Origin: an uncultured Butyricicoccus sp. | GTDB lineage: Bacteria > Bacillota > Clostridia > Oscillospirales > Butyricicoccaceae | DNA length: 64,000 bases | NCBI GenBank assembly: GCA_944376065.1 | Contig: CALWBL010000001.1 | Coordinates: 372,001-436,000, forward strand | Direction: 5' to 3' | Shown here: positions 26,337 through 34,863 of the stretch, piece by piece | Numbering within the stretch: the first letter of the stretch is position 1 | Layout: each line of letters opens with the position of its first letter | Notes under the pieces: model-generated | What the model was told of the DNA's origin: nothing | What the model saw: only the letters and a program-made list of their open reading frames with translations | The model's database searches: none | Translations under genes and position numbers: made by a program

Positions 26337-27515
26337 TTAACAGTATTGTCCATTTCCTTCAGGCATATTATATGAAAGATTATCTCTTACTGCAATCACT
26401 ATATCTGGTTTATACATATCTATATATTCATATAATGTCATTTCATTGTAGTGCCTAAAATCAAGCGAACGAAATTCACTACATGATGCATATATAAGCG
26501 TTTCCAATGGATTTGTAAATGAATCTCCATACATAAGCACTTTCAGCTTATCTGCTTGATTGGTTTTTATTATAGTCTCACCGATATCGCCGGACATATA
26601 ATCACCATAAGCGGAAAACTGAGCATTAGCTTGTTTATATACAAATGGCTCGGTCGGTGCTCCATTATCCTGTCTTGTAAATTCTACAGTTTCTTTTGGC
26701 TCTGCCCATGTTATATATTCTTTTCTTGACTGCAAATTGCATATTGCACGGCTTTGTGCACCAATCAGCTCTTTATCTGATGCGTGGAATATAAGCTCAT
26801 CATCATTATAAATTTTAAGTGGTGTTTCAAGACGTTCGTTTATCGCCTGCATTATAGTTCGATAAGTTAGCAGTGCACCATTAAAGTTATAATGTGTATC
26901 CATTGCTAAATAATAGTCTTTTGGGTTTTCAGTGCTTTCAAAAATTGGACGCATATTTACACTAACTGCATTTGTTTCCTTTAATGCATCGAATATACGT
27001 TTCTCAGTGTATGTTACAAGTTTTGTTCCCATTTTCATATAGTCTGGATATTCATCATAATAAATATACCTCTGTTCTGGAACACCTACATAGCAATAAA
27101 TCGCACCTGAGTTTTCAACATACTCCGCAACATTTTTTATCATGTCGGTTTTATCGTCCATATTTTGTTTTTCAAATTCAATATTAAACTGCTCATAATC
27201 TGTTACATTTAAAAGTGCACCTGTATCGCTTTCTATTACATTATTAACCTCTACCTTAGGAAGTGCAAGCTGAATACCTGAATACAATTTTAAAAGTGTA
27301 GTTCTTCCAACTATATGGTCGCTAAAATAGCTGTCCCAAGCTGCAAAATAATCTCCATTTAAAATGCTTTCACTTGTTGCAGTTGGTTTTGTTTCAAGCA
27401 TACGATTTTCATAAAGAGACGCTATCTCTTTTGGCATAGAAATACTTAGCACAGGAACAAGCACAATGATAATTCCAAAAACCGCTAAAAATATATAATT
27501 ACAAATTTTCCGCAT
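26337..27515 (-). CDS. AlgJ/AlgX-like (DHHW-type) SGNH-fold O-acetylation protein
   Basis: 392 residues: one N-terminal membrane anchor (about residues 8-25), then an extracytoplasmic SGNH-like domain. Candidate catalytic residues match AlgJ/AlgX/PatB proteins: D206 and H208 in MDTHYN, and S332 in YGDSF. The gene directly upstream encodes an MBOAT acyltransferase (15-base gap), the usual partner: the MBOAT moves acetyl across the membrane and this protein places it on a polysaccharide. The acceptor is unknown; wall polymer or exopolysaccharide is likely. Confidence 0.82.
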   Translation of the reverse strand: MRKICNYIFLAVFGIIIVLVPVLSISMPKEIASLYENRMLETKPTATSESILNGDYFAAWDSYFSDHIVGRTTLLKLYSGIQLALPKVEVNNVIESDTGALLNVTDYEQFNIEFEKQNMDDKTDMIKNVAEYVENSGAIYCYVGVPEQRYIYYDEYPDYMKMGTKLVTYTEKRIFDALKETNAVSVNMRPIFESTENPKDYYLAMDTHYNFNGALLTYRTIMQAINERLETPLKIYNDDELIFHASDKELIGAQSRAICNLQSRKEYITWAEPKETVEFTRQDNGAPTEPFVYKQANAQFSAYGDYMSGDIGETIIKTNQADKLKVLMYGDSFTNPLETLIYASCSEFRSLDFRHYNEMTLYEYIDMYKPDIVIAVRDNLSYNMPEGNGQYC

Positions 27516-27530
27516 AAGTACTTCCCTTTC

Positions 27531-28919
27531 TTAGAATCTAAAATATATAAATGGATTAAATGATGAACTTATAAGCCAAATAACAGACAATGCAAACACT
27601 GACATAGCCCAAATATTTTCGCCTATTGTAAGCAAGCCGCAATATTGTTCTTCTTTTTTTCTAAACCATTTTACAACTGGAACGCTGCATATACAAGCCG
27701 CAATCATTTCAACGCCATATTGATTTAAGAAATAGTAAGTGAGTCTATGCAATCCTGCTGATGGTGTAAACATCACTTTTATATACCATACAATTTGTGA
27801 AAGTGATTCTGAGCGGAATATAACCCAGCCAATCATCACCAGTACAAATGCATACAACCACTGAATAAATGATGGCAAGCGCTCTATGATTTTACCCAAA
27901 AATAGTTTTTCAATCATAAGTATTATGCCAAAATACAAGCCCCATAATAGGAAATTCCATGCCGCACCATGCCAAATACCTGTTAGCATCCACACAGCTA
28001 ATATATTAAATAACCATCTGGGTTTTGAGCAGCGGTTTCCTCCAAGCGGGATGTAAACATAATCCCTAAACCATGTTGAGAGTGAAATATGCCATCTACG
28101 CCAAAATTCAGTTATGCTTCGTGAAATATATGGATAATTGAAGTTTTCAAGAAAATGAAACCCGAATATCTTACCAAGACCGATTGCCATATCTGAATAA
28201 CCGGAGAAATCAAAATAAATCTGCATGGTGTAAGCAAATGCACCAACCCAAGCTATGTCCCATGTCAGCTCTGATGAAGTGAGTGCAAAAACTTTATCTG
28301 CCATTTGACCCATAGCGTTGGAAATAAGCATTTTTTTTGCAAGTCCTAACATAAATCGTCTTGCACCTTCGGCTGCCTCTGTTATATTTTCGTGCCTGTT
28401 GCAAATTTCATCTGCAACCGTTTGATAACGGACAATAGGCCCTGCAATAAGTTGTGGAAACAAAGCTACATATAATGCAACATGCAAAGGATTTTTCTGT
28501 ACAGGTGCATCTCCTCTTGCAACATCAATTACATAGCTTAAACCTTGGAAAGTGAAAAAAGAAATACCAATAGGTAAGACAATTTCTGGTACTGGCAAGT
28601 TCAGTCCAAATACACTATTTGCACTGCTGACTAATAACATCATATATTTATAGTATATCAACATACCTAATCCAGCAACACTTGCCAAAACAACACCAAT
28701 ACGTTTATGTTTTACAGCTATAAATCCGCAAATATAATTTATAAAAATTGATAGAAGCATTACAAAAACAAAAACTGGTTCTCCCCAAGCGTAAAAGCCT
28801 AGGCTTGCAAGCAGCAAAACATTGTTTCGTGTTTCACGAAATTTTGCTGGCACGAGAAAGTAAACAGCAAAAATTGCTGGCAAAAACAGGAATAAAAAAA
28901 TACAGCTGCTAAATAACAT
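27531..28919 (-). CDS. MBOAT-family membrane O-acyltransferase (AlgI/PatA-like)
   Basis: 462 residues with about 10-12 membrane segments. MBOAT signatures: FFTFQGLSYVIDV, the FPQLIAGPIVRY segment, the IYFDFSGYSDMAIG block, EFWRRWHISLSTWFRDYVYIPLGG, and the active-site His (about residue 317) in GIWHGAAWNF. It probably passes acetyl groups to the AlgJ-like protein encoded next. ATG at 28919 is chosen, with AAGGAG 10 bases upstream; a TTG at 28943 lies before that site. DltB is an alternative, but the neighbour argues for the AlgI/PatA type. Confidence 0.88.
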   Translation of the reverse strand: MLFSSCIFLFLFLPAIFAVYFLVPAKFRETRNNVLLLASLGFYAWGEPVFVFVMLLSIFINYICGFIAVKHKRIGVVLASVAGLGMLIYYKYMMLLVSSANSVFGLNLPVPEIVLPIGISFFTFQGLSYVIDVARGDAPVQKNPLHVALYVALFPQLIAGPIVRYQTVADEICNRHENITEAAEGARRFMLGLAKKMLISNAMGQMADKVFALTSSELTWDIAWVGAFAYTMQIYFDFSGYSDMAIGLGKIFGFHFLENFNYPYISRSITEFWRRWHISLSTWFRDYVYIPLGGNRCSKPRWLFNILAVWMLTGIWHGAAWNFLLWGLYFGIILMIEKLFLGKIIERLPSFIQWLYAFVLVMIGWVIFRSESLSQIVWYIKVMFTPSAGLHRLTYYFLNQYGVEMIAACICSVPVVKWFRKKEEQYCGLLTIGENIWAMSVFALSVIWLISSSFNPFIYFRF

Positions 28920-28951
28920 AAGCAATTTTCTCCTTTTAAACAATCGAAGTC

Positions 28952-28980
28952 ATTTTAACAGATTTCTGGTTGAAAATCAA
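28952..28980 (-). promoter_or_regulatory. Promoter of the MBOAT operon
   Basis: Minus strand TTGATT, 17 bases, TAAAAT with TG one base before the -10. Confidence 0.6.
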
Positions 28981-29021
28981 TCTTTATACAGCTTAATACA
29001 ATAATCCTTACGTTTTTTTAA

Positions 29022-29055
29022 TAAAAAAAATCCAAGGCAAAGTGCCTTGGATTTT
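29022..29055 (-). terminator. Terminator of rplJ-rplL
   Basis: ATCCAAGGCA (29030-29039) pairs with TGCCTTGGAT (29043-29052), tight loop, T-run on the minus strand. It ends the rplJL unit here, without rpoB following. Confidence 0.9.
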
Positions 29056-29082
29056 AAATCGCATAAATGTAACGAAGTAAAA

Positions 29083-29451
29083 TTACTTCAGAGTTACCTT
29101 AGCACCAGCTTCTTCAAGCTGAGCCTTGATGGACTCTGCATCTTCCTTAGAAGCAGCTTCCTTGATGATTGCAGGAGCACCGTCAACCTTCTCCTTAGCT
29201 TCCTTCAGACCAAGGCCAGTGATAGCACGAACAACCTTGATAACGTTAATCTTAGAAGAACCAGCATCAGTCAGCTCTACGTCGAACTCAGTCTTTTCCT
29301 CTTCAGCAGCAGCACCTGCACCAGCACCTGCACCTGCAACAGCAACAGGCATAGCGGATACGCCAAATTCTTCTTCAAGAGCCTTAACCAGCTCAGCCAG
29401 CTCAAGAACCTTAAGGCCCTTTACAGCTTCCATAATCTCAGCAACAGTCAT
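29083..29451 (-). CDS. rplL: 50S ribosomal protein L7/L12
   Basis: 122 residues forming the flexible stalk that recruits translation factors. N-terminal dimerisation helices ([17 protein letters not shown]), an Ala/Gly hinge, and the C-terminal domain with [24 protein letters not shown] and [10 protein letters not shown]. Follows rplJ by 55 bases and ends at a strong terminator. Confidence 0.98.
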   Translation of the reverse strand: MTVAEIMEAVKGLKVLELAELVKALEEEFGVSAMPVAVAGAGAGAGAAAEEEKTEFDVELTDAGSSKINVIKVVRAITGLGLKEAKEKVDGAPAIIKEAASKEDAESIKAQLEEAGAKVTLK

Positions 29452-29506
29452 GGTAGTAAACCTCCAATTTTTTAAATTAAATAAACAAAAGTGTCAAACT
29501 GCTAAA

Positions 29507-30073
29507 TTATTCAGCAGCAGCTTCCTCAGCAGCAGCCTCCTTAGGTGCCACTAAAGTAGATACGAGTGCTTCGCTATCCTCAGTTTTCTTTGCAATGTTA
29601 TCAAGTGCAATAACAAGCTGAGTAATAGGGAAATTGAAACCGTACAGAACCTGAGCGATGAGGCCTTCACGGCTTGGCATCTCAGCTAGCTTTAGAACCT
29701 CAGAAGCAGGGATTGCTTCACCTTCCAGGTAGCCAGCCTTGATTTTAAAGTTGTCATGCTTCTTGGCATACTCATTGAGAATCTTAGCAGCAGAAACAAC
29801 ATCGTCATTAGTGCTGATTGCCAGAGCAGTGGTGCCATTAAGGTGCTCGTCGAACAGGTCGAAACCGAGTTCCTTAGCAGCGAAACGGATCATGGTGTTC
29901 TTGATAACAGCATACTCAACGCCTGCAGCACGCAGCTCACGACGGAGCTTAGTGTCATCTTCAACGTTGATGCCCTTGTAATCAACTAGAACGCCCGCTG
30001 GGGAGTTCTTGATTTTCTCTATCAAAGAAGCGACCAGAGCCTTCTTTTCTTCCAGAATCTTTGCATTAGGCAT
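29507..30073 (-). CDS. rplJ: 50S ribosomal protein L10
   Basis: 188 residues; anchors the L7/L12 stalk and, as the L10-L12 complex, represses its own message. N-terminal domain with GVLVDYKGI and ELRAAGVEYAVIKNTM; C-terminal helix that binds L12; acidic Ala/Glu tail. It is preceded by an L10 leader with a terminator-like hairpin. Confidence 0.97.
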   Translation of the reverse strand: MPNAKILEEKKALVASLIEKIKNSPAGVLVDYKGINVEDDTKLRRELRAAGVEYAVIKNTMIRFAAKELGFDLFDEHLNGTTALAISTNDDVVSAAKILNEYAKKHDNFKIKAGYLEGEAIPASEVLKLAEMPSREGLIAQVLYGFNFPITQLVIALDNIAKKTEDSEALVSTLVAPKEAAAEEAAAE

Positions 30074-30086
30074 CTTGTTTCACCTC

Positions 30087-30217
30087 CAGAAAAATAAAAT
30101 GTCCTCTTGTACAAAGACACAAGAGGACACACAATAACAAAATCACATGTGCACTGACCTCGGCTGGCGATATCAAATCTTTAAAGCCCCATGGCTACCG
30201 GCTGTCTTTGACCAAGC
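30087..30217 (-). promoter_or_regulatory. L10 leader (ribosomal protein autoregulatory RNA) with attenuator hairpin
   Basis: Between promoter and rplJ the minus-strand RNA carries GGTCAAAGACAGCCGG and then CAGCCGAGGT, the typical L10-L12 binding pattern, followed by a perfect 10-bp hairpin (30101-30110 with 30119-30128) and a T-rich tract, about 30 bases before the L10 start. This fits the Firmicutes L10 leader, in which binding of L10-L12 favours early termination. Confidence 0.82.
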
Positions 30218-30223
30218 CATTTA

Positions 30224-30251
30224 ATTATAACATGGCTTTTGCAAATGTCAA
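30224..30251 (-). promoter_or_regulatory. Promoter of rplJ-rplL
   Basis: Minus strand TTGACA, 16 bases, TATAAT. It lies between sstT and the leader, so rplJL does not depend on rplKA transcription. Confidence 0.85.
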
Positions 30252-30286
30252 GCACTTTTATGAGATTTTTTATATTTTTTTGGTTC

Positions 30287-31525
30287 CTATTCTGATACTG
30301 CGTTTTTGCTGGGTTTAATCTTTTTTTCTCTGTTTTGAGAAAGTTCAGCAATAGCAGTATAAAGAACATCAGTTGATGAGTTAATAGCAGTTTCGCATGA
30401 ATCCTGAACAACACCAACAATAAAACCAACTCCTACTACCTGCATTACAACGTCGCTTGGAATACCAAACAAGCTGCAAGCAAGAGGAACAAGCAGCAAA
30501 GAGCCACCAGCAACACCTGATGCACCGCAAGCGGAAATCGCAGAAAGAATACTCAGCACCAGAGCGGAAGCGAAATCCACTTGTATACCCATTGTATTAG
30601 CAGCGGCTAGAGAAAGAATTGAAATAGTTACTGCTGCACCGCCCATATTTATTGTAGCACCCAGAGGAATAGAAACTGCATAAGTGTCCTTATTCAGACC
30701 GAGCTCTGCACATAAACGCATATTAACAGGAATATTTGCAGCAGATGAACGGGTAAAGAAAGCAGTTATACCACTATCTTTCAAACACTTTAACACAAGC
30801 GGATATGGGTTTTTACGAATACCAATAAATGTGACAATAGGATTTACAACGAGAGCGACAAAGGCCATTGTACCAACTATTAAAAGAATTAACTTGCCAT
30901 AGCTGATAAGTGAATCAATACCCTGCTGTGAAATAGTATTAAATACCAGACCCATTACGCCAAATGGTGCTAAACTGATAATCCAGCGTACAATCTGAGA
31001 AATAGCATCTGATATGGCTTCGATACTAACTTTAACACTTTCTGGAGCTTTGCGCAAAGCCATACCCATTAAAACAGCCCAAGCGAGAATACCAATATAA
31101 TTAGCATTAATCAGCGAATCAACAGGGTTTGCAACAAGATTCATAAGCAGGGTTTTTAAAACCTCTCCTATACCTCCTGGAGCAGTTGTTGCACTTGCAG
31201 ACTTTGTAAGGGTTAAAGTGATTGGGAACATAAAGCTTGCTACAACAGCAGTAAAACCTGCAAGAAAAGTACCAAGCAAATAAAGGAAAATAACACGTTT
31301 CATATTTGTTTGCTTTCCTTCTTTATGTTTAGCTAACGCACTCATAACCAGAAACAAAACAAGAATTGGAGCAACTGCCTTTAAAGCACCTACAAATAAA
31401 TCACCTAAAAGAGAAATTACAGTTATGTTTGGCACTAATAAACCAAGCGCAATACCAACTATAAGGCCGCATACAATACGTTTTACTAGACTTATTTCAT
31501 TCCAACGTTTAAGTAAACCTTTCAT
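30287..31525 (-). CDS. sstT: Sodium-coupled serine/threonine transporter SstT
   Basis: 412-residue member of the dicarboxylate/amino acid:cation symporter family, importing serine and threonine with sodium. About eight helices plus two hairpin loops; signatures include FFTRSSAANIPVNMRL (serine-rich HP1), the LGATINMGGAAVTI segment and the GVAGGSLLLVPLACSLFGI region. It is inserted between rplA and rplJ, with its own extended -10 promoter upstream. Confidence 0.94.
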   Translation of the reverse strand: MKGLLKRWNEISLVKRIVCGLIVGIALGLLVPNITVISLLGDLFVGALKAVAPILVLFLVMSALAKHKEGKQTNMKRVIFLYLLGTFLAGFTAVVASFMFPITLTLTKSASATTAPGGIGEVLKTLLMNLVANPVDSLINANYIGILAWAVLMGMALRKAPESVKVSIEAISDAISQIVRWIISLAPFGVMGLVFNTISQQGIDSLISYGKLILLIVGTMAFVALVVNPIVTFIGIRKNPYPLVLKCLKDSGITAFFTRSSAANIPVNMRLCAELGLNKDTYAVSIPLGATINMGGAAVTISILSLAAANTMGIQVDFASALVLSILSAISACGASGVAGGSLLLVPLACSLFGIPSDVVMQVVGVGFIVGVVQDSCETAINSSTDVLYTAIAELSQNREKKIKPSKNAVSE

Positions 31526-31562
31526 TCAAACTTCCACTCCTATAAAATTTCACAATGTATGT

Positions 31563-31571
31563 ATTATACCA
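31563..31571 (-). promoter_or_regulatory. Extended -10 promoter of sstT
   Basis: Minus strand TGGTATAAT, about 40 bases before the sstT start. The -35 region (TTTTAA) is weak. Confidence 0.5.
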
Positions 31572-31666
31572 CACTTTTTTCGCTTTTAAAAGAGTATTTT
31601 CATAGTTTTTCGCGAATTTTATGTACATATATACACTTTGTCTTTCTATCATGGACACTGCAAGCG

Positions 31667-31704
31667 CAAAAAAACCACCTGTAATAAAAATTACAAGTGG
31701 TTTT
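31667..31704 (-). terminator. Terminator of rplK-rplA
   Basis: Thirteen-bp stem with one U-G pair on the minus strand (ACTTGTAAT with ATTACAGGT at its core) and a seven-base T-run. Fourteen bases after the rplA stop. Confidence 0.88.
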
Positions 31705-31717
31705 GAAAGAGCTAAAA

Positions 31718-32413
31718 TTAGCCGCCCAGCTTAGCAGAGTTAATCTTTACGCCAGGACCCATGGTAGAAGCAACTACACATGACTTAACATACTGACCCT
31801 TAGCAGCAGCTGGCTTTGCCTTGATAATAGCACCCATCAGAGCGTCGAAGTTCTCCTGTAACTTCTCTGCGCCAAAAGAAGCCTTGCCGATTGGGCAGTG
31901 AATGATGTTGGTCTTGTCCAGACGGTATTCAATCTTACCAGCCTTAGACTCCTGAACAGCCTTAGCAACGTCCATAGAAACGGTACCAGCCTTAGGGTTT
32001 GGCATAAGACCCTTAGGACCAAGAACCTTACCCAGACGACCTACAACACCCATCATATCAGGGGTAGCGATTACTACATCGTAATCGAAGAAGTTTTCAT
32101 TCTGAATCTTAGAAACCATTTCTTCTGCACCAACGTACTCAGCACCAGCAGCCACAGCCTCATCAGCCTTAGGTCCCTTAGCGAATACAAGTACACGAAC
32201 CTGCTTACCAGTACCGTGTGGCAGAACGATAGCACCACGAACCTGCTGGTCAGCGTGACGTGAGTCAACGCCCAGCTTTACGTGCAGCTCGATGGTTTCG
32301 TCAAACTTTGCCTTTGCAGTAGAAACAACGGTGGACAGCGCCTCAGATGGGTCATACAGCTTAGTACGATCGATCTGCTTTGCGCTCTCTACATACTTTT
32401 TACCTTTGCGCAC
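31718..32413 (-). CDS. rplA: 50S ribosomal protein L1
   Basis: 231 residues; forms the mobile L1 stalk and represses its own operon. Typical start [16 protein letters not shown], the [23 protein letters not shown] block, the [16 protein letters not shown] signature, and the C-terminal [19 protein letters not shown] start at 32413 with GGAGG 8 bases upstream. Follows rplK. Confidence 0.98.
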   Translation of the reverse strand: MRKGKKYVESAKQIDRTKLYDPSEALSTVVSTAKAKFDETIELHVKLGVDSRHADQQVRGAIVLPHGTGKQVRVLVFAKGPKADEAVAAGAEYVGAEEMVSKIQNENFFDYDVVIATPDMMGVVGRLGKVLGPKGLMPNPKAGTVSMDVAKAVQESKAGKIEYRLDKTNIIHCPIGKASFGAEKLQENFDALMGAIIKAKPAAAKGQYVKSCVVASTMGPGVKINSAKLGG

Positions 32414-32429
32414 AATAATATCCTCCTTG

Positions 32430-32458
32430 AGTGGTACTGCGGGAATAACCCTCCCACT
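32430..32458 (-). promoter_or_regulatory. Likely L1-binding motif in front of rplA
   Basis: Minus-strand RNA reads GUGGGAGGG, a short loop, CCCGC, then ACCAC, ending a few bases before the rplA ribosome binding site. This resembles the 23S rRNA L1 site that L1 mRNAs mimic. A GC-rich hairpin (32463-32480) stands just upstream. Confidence 0.5.
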
Positions 32459-32522
32459 TATAGCGGCAATTTAAAGCCGCTTCATACAATCAATAATTAT
32501 AAAACTTCAGCTTTTAAAAAAC

Positions 32523-32948
32523 TTACTCTTCTACAGTAATGCCCATAGAACGGCAAGTACCTGCAATCATGCTCATAGCAGCCTCAAGAGAAGCAGCATT
32601 GAGGTCAGGCATCTTCATCTCAGCGATTTTCTGAACGTCTTCCTTAGAGATTTTAGCTACCTTGGTCTTGTTAGGAACAGCAGAACCAGACTCAATCTTA
32701 CAAGCCTTCTTAATGAGAACTGGAGCTGGTGGAGTCTTGGTAACGAAGCTGAATGAACGGTCAGCATAAACTGTGATAACAACAGGGATAATAAGACCTG
32801 CATCGTTCTTAGTACGCTCGTTGAATTCCTTGGTAAAGGACATGATATTTACACCATGCTGACCAAGAGCCGGACCTACTGGAGGAGCCGGAGTTGCCTT
32901 ACCAGCTGGAATCTGGAGCTTAATATAACCTACTACTTTCTGTGCCAT
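32523..32948 (-). CDS. rplK: 50S ribosomal protein L11
   Basis: 141 residues, standard length; part of the GTPase-associated centre and needed for Rel activation. [32 protein letters not shown] region and the C-terminal [16 protein letters not shown] end identify it. ATG at 32948 is chosen, with AAGGAGG about 10 bases upstream. The 161-base gap from nusG holds a structured leader. Confidence 0.98.
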   Translation of the reverse strand: MAQKVVGYIKLQIPAGKATPAPPVGPALGQHGVNIMSFTKEFNERTKNDAGLIIPVVITVYADRSFSFVTKTPPAPVLIKKACKIESGSAVPNKTKVAKISKEDVQKIAEMKMPDLNAASLEAAMSMIAGTCRSMGITVEE

Positions 32949-32974
32949 TGTTGAGGTTTCCTCCTTAAATAAAT

Positions 32975-33040
32975 GTGGTGTCTGGCGAGCGTTACCATGT
33001 TTTGTAAGCTCTCCCACGCATACGCTTTCCATGGCGTGGA
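32975..33040 (-). promoter_or_regulatory. Structured leader of rplK with a second L1-like motif
   Basis: Minus strand: a stem CCACGC/GCGTGG, then GTGGGAGAGC and a downstream CACCAC that closes it just before the rplK ribosome binding site. It repeats the GTGGGAG...CCAC arrangement seen in front of rplA, although with a longer internal loop. Confidence 0.4.
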
Positions 33041-33109
33041 TTACGCAGCATACGACAAATTCATGCCATAAATATATGCATGAAAGCGGATTTTCCGCCT
33101 TTTAAATAA

Positions 33110-33637
33110 TCACTCGTCCAAAGTTTCGACCTGATCAAGTTCAAACTCAACAGGTGTTTCTCTGCCCATCATAGGCAAAATAACAGTTACCTTATTCTTA
33201 TCTGGCTCAACTGAATCAACTACACCGATAGAACCATAAAGAGCGGTAGCGATGACACGGACACTGTCACCAACTGCATAGTTAATTTCGATTTCACGCT
33301 TCTCAACGCCCATTTTTGCGACTTCCTCATCCGATAATGGGAGAGGCTTGTTTGAATTAGGTCCAACAAAACCTGTGCAGCCTCTTGTATTTCTTACAAG
33401 ATACCAACTCTCATCAGTAAGCACCATTTTAACAAGTACATAGCCTGGAAACAGCTTACGCTCAATTTCACGGGTTTTGCCGTCTTTAACCTCAGTAACC
33501 TTTTCCACCGGAATGGTTACGTCAGCGATAAGGTCGTGAAGTCTACGGTTTTCAACCGCTTGTTTAATTGAAGAAGCTACTTTGTTTTCGTAGCCTGAGT
33601 ATGTGTGTACAACATACCATTTTGCGGCATCTGACAT
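33110..33637 (-). CDS. nusG: Transcription termination/antitermination factor NusG
   Basis: 175 residues. NGN domain starting AAKWYVVHTYSGYENKVA, with FPGYVLVKM and TRGCTGFVG, then a linker and the KOW domain (YAVGDSVRVI...GSIGVVDSVEPD). It binds RNA polymerase and links it to translation or Rho. Between secE (18-base gap) and rplK. Confidence 0.97.
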   Translation of the reverse strand: MSDAAKWYVVHTYSGYENKVASSIKQAVENRRLHDLIADVTIPVEKVTEVKDGKTREIERKLFPGYVLVKMVLTDESWYLVRNTRGCTGFVGPNSNKPLPLSDEEVAKMGVEKREIEINYAVGDSVRVIATALYGSIGVVDSVEPDKNKVTVILPMMGRETPVEFELDQVETLDE

Positions 33638-33655
33638 AGTCTTAGGCCCCTCTCA

Positions 33656-33895
33656 TCAGCTAAGGATTGCGGAAATACCAACTTTGAAAATACCATCAAG
33701 TACCCAAACAAAAATACCAACAATAATTACCGAAGCTATAACAACAGCTGTATTGTTAATTGTCTGTTTGCGAGTTGGCCAAACAATTTTCTTGCATTCG
33801 CTTTTTAGCTCATGGAACCATTTGCCGATTCTTGCGAAGATAGAAGGCTTTTTTGCCTTCGCTGGCTTTTCGGCTTTCTTTTCCTGCTCTGCCAT
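33656..33895 (-). CDS. secE: Preprotein translocase subunit SecE
   Basis: 79 residues, the short single-helix form of Gram-positives. A lysine/alanine-rich cytosolic start, then KWFHELKSECKKIVWPTRKQTINNT, the conserved amphipathic helix and hinge, and one membrane helix. ATG at 33895 is chosen because a GAAAGGA site stands upstream of it. In the order rpmG-secE-nusG. Confidence 0.95.
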   Translation of the reverse strand: MAEQEKKAEKPAKAKKPSIFARIGKWFHELKSECKKIVWPTRKQTINNTAVVIASVIIVGIFVWVLDGIFKVGISAILS

Positions 33896-33919
33896 AGAAG
33901 TTATTTCCTTTCTCCGCAA

Positions 33920-34069
33920 TTACTTAGTTTCACGATGCAGTGTATGCTTCTTGCAGAAACGGCAGTACTTGTTCATCTCAAGACGATCCGGATCATTCTT
34001 CTTGTTCTTCATCGTGTTGTAGTTTCTTTGCTTGCACTCTGTGCAGGCTAGCGTTACTTTAACGCGCAT
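33920..34069 (-). CDS. rpmG: 50S ribosomal protein L33
   Basis: 49 residues: [17 protein letters not shown] with CxxC, and [14 protein letters not shown] with the second CxxC, so the zinc-binding type of L33. GGAGG lies about 10 bases before the ATG. It heads rpmG-secE-nusG-rplK-rplA, the usual Firmicutes order, and has a 140-base leader. Confidence 0.95.
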   Translation of the reverse strand: MRVKVTLACTECKQRNYNTMKNKKNDPDRLEMNKYCRFCKKHTLHRETK

Positions 34070-34074
34070 GTAGC

Positions 34075-34208
34075 GGCACCTCCTTATAAGTTTAAGCACA
34101 CCTTAAAAGGCATACCTGTTATTTCCCTGACAATTTAATCAGGGTGTTTGCCTCCCTTTGTGGCTCGACCAGAAATTAAATTCCGCACAAAAAAAGAACC
34201 CACATAGG
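34075..34208 (-). promoter_or_regulatory. Leader of the rpmG-secE-nusG operon with a terminator-like hairpin at its 5' end
   Basis: Part of a 336-base stretch (34070-34405) without a gene. On the minus strand, right after the promoter, CCCAC pairs with GTGGG around a 4-base loop and is followed by TTCTTTTTTT. Further down CCCTGA pairs with TCAGGG. The first hairpin falls at or next to the predicted transcript start. The rest of the stretch holds the two divergent promoters for rpmG and ruvX. Confidence 0.5.
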
Positions 34209-34215
34209 TGGGATA

Positions 34216-34245
34216 ATTATAACACCTATACTCTATATAAGTCAA
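34216..34245 (-). promoter_or_regulatory. Promoter of the rpmG operon
   Basis: Minus strand TTGACT, 18 bases, TATAAT. Confidence 0.75.
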
Positions 34246-34329
34246 TGTGTTTTCACGACTTTTCACCTTTTTTAAAATTTTGATTAAATATAACAATTTA
34301 ATACTGTCATTTATGCTTGTTTTTTGTCA

Positions 34330-34358
34330 TTCCAATGGCTAAGCCTTTGTGATATAAT
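34330..34358 (+). promoter_or_regulatory. Extended -10 promoter of ruvX
   Basis: TTCCAA, 17 bases, TATAAT with TG one base before the -10, about 47 bases before the ruvX ATG. Confidence 0.55.
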
Positions 34359-34405
34359 TGTTTTGACTTTTAACATAGATTTAACTGCCTATTTGGAGGT
34401 ATAAT

Positions 34406-34825
34406 ATGAAGATTTTAGGAATTGACTATGGTGATGCAAGAACTGGTCTTTCACTTTCAGATGCTACTGGAATGCTTGCAGGTTCACCTTCTGTGATTTC
34501 TGAATGGAACAAGGAAAAGCTGCTGAACAAGCTATGTGACTATATAGCACAAAACAAAGTTGAAGAAATTGTCATGGGTTATCCAAAGAATATGGACGGC
34601 AGCATAGGCGAACGAGCAGAAAAGTGCAAAACACTTGCAAATGATTTAGCTGACAGAACCGGTTTAAATGTAGTTTTATGGGACGAACGTCAAACGACAG
34701 TTGCAGCACATCAAATTCTTCATCAAAGCGGCAAAAAGATGAGAAAGCATAGGCAAAGTGTTGATGCCGTTGCGGCTACTCTTATTCTACAGGGATATCT
34801 TGATTTTAAACGCATGCAGAAATAG
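34406..34825 (+). CDS. ruvX: Putative pre-16S rRNA nuclease RuvX/YqgF
   Basis: 139 residues with the RNase H-like fold used for 16S rRNA 5'-end maturation. MKILGIDYGDARTGLSLSD holds the first catalytic Asp, VMGYPKNMDGSIGERAEK the middle motif, LWDERQTTVAA the Glu, and VDAVAATLILQGYL the last Asp. GGAGG lies just upstream of the ATG. Monocistronic between its promoter and a shared terminator. Confidence 0.94.
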   Translation: MKILGIDYGDARTGLSLSDATGMLAGSPSVISEWNKEKLLNKLCDYIAQNKVEEIVMGYPKNMDGSIGERAEKCKTLANDLADRTGLNVVLWDERQTTVAAHQILHQSGKKMRKHRQSVDAVAATLILQGYLDFKRMQK

Positions 34826-34827
34826 CA

Positions 34828-34862
34828 AAAACGGGCTAACTTTAAAAAGTCAGCCCGTTTTA
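34828..34862. terminator. Bidirectional terminator between ruvX and hpf
   Basis: AAAACGGGCT (34828-34837) pairs with AGCCCGTTTT (34852-34861). Confidence 0.88.
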
Positions 34863-34863
34863 C

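Noticed and set aside
29126..29554. Plus-strand Ala/Ser/Pro-rich open frame opposite rplL
   Set aside because: It is an antisense shadow of the biased alanine/glutamate codons of L7/L12.
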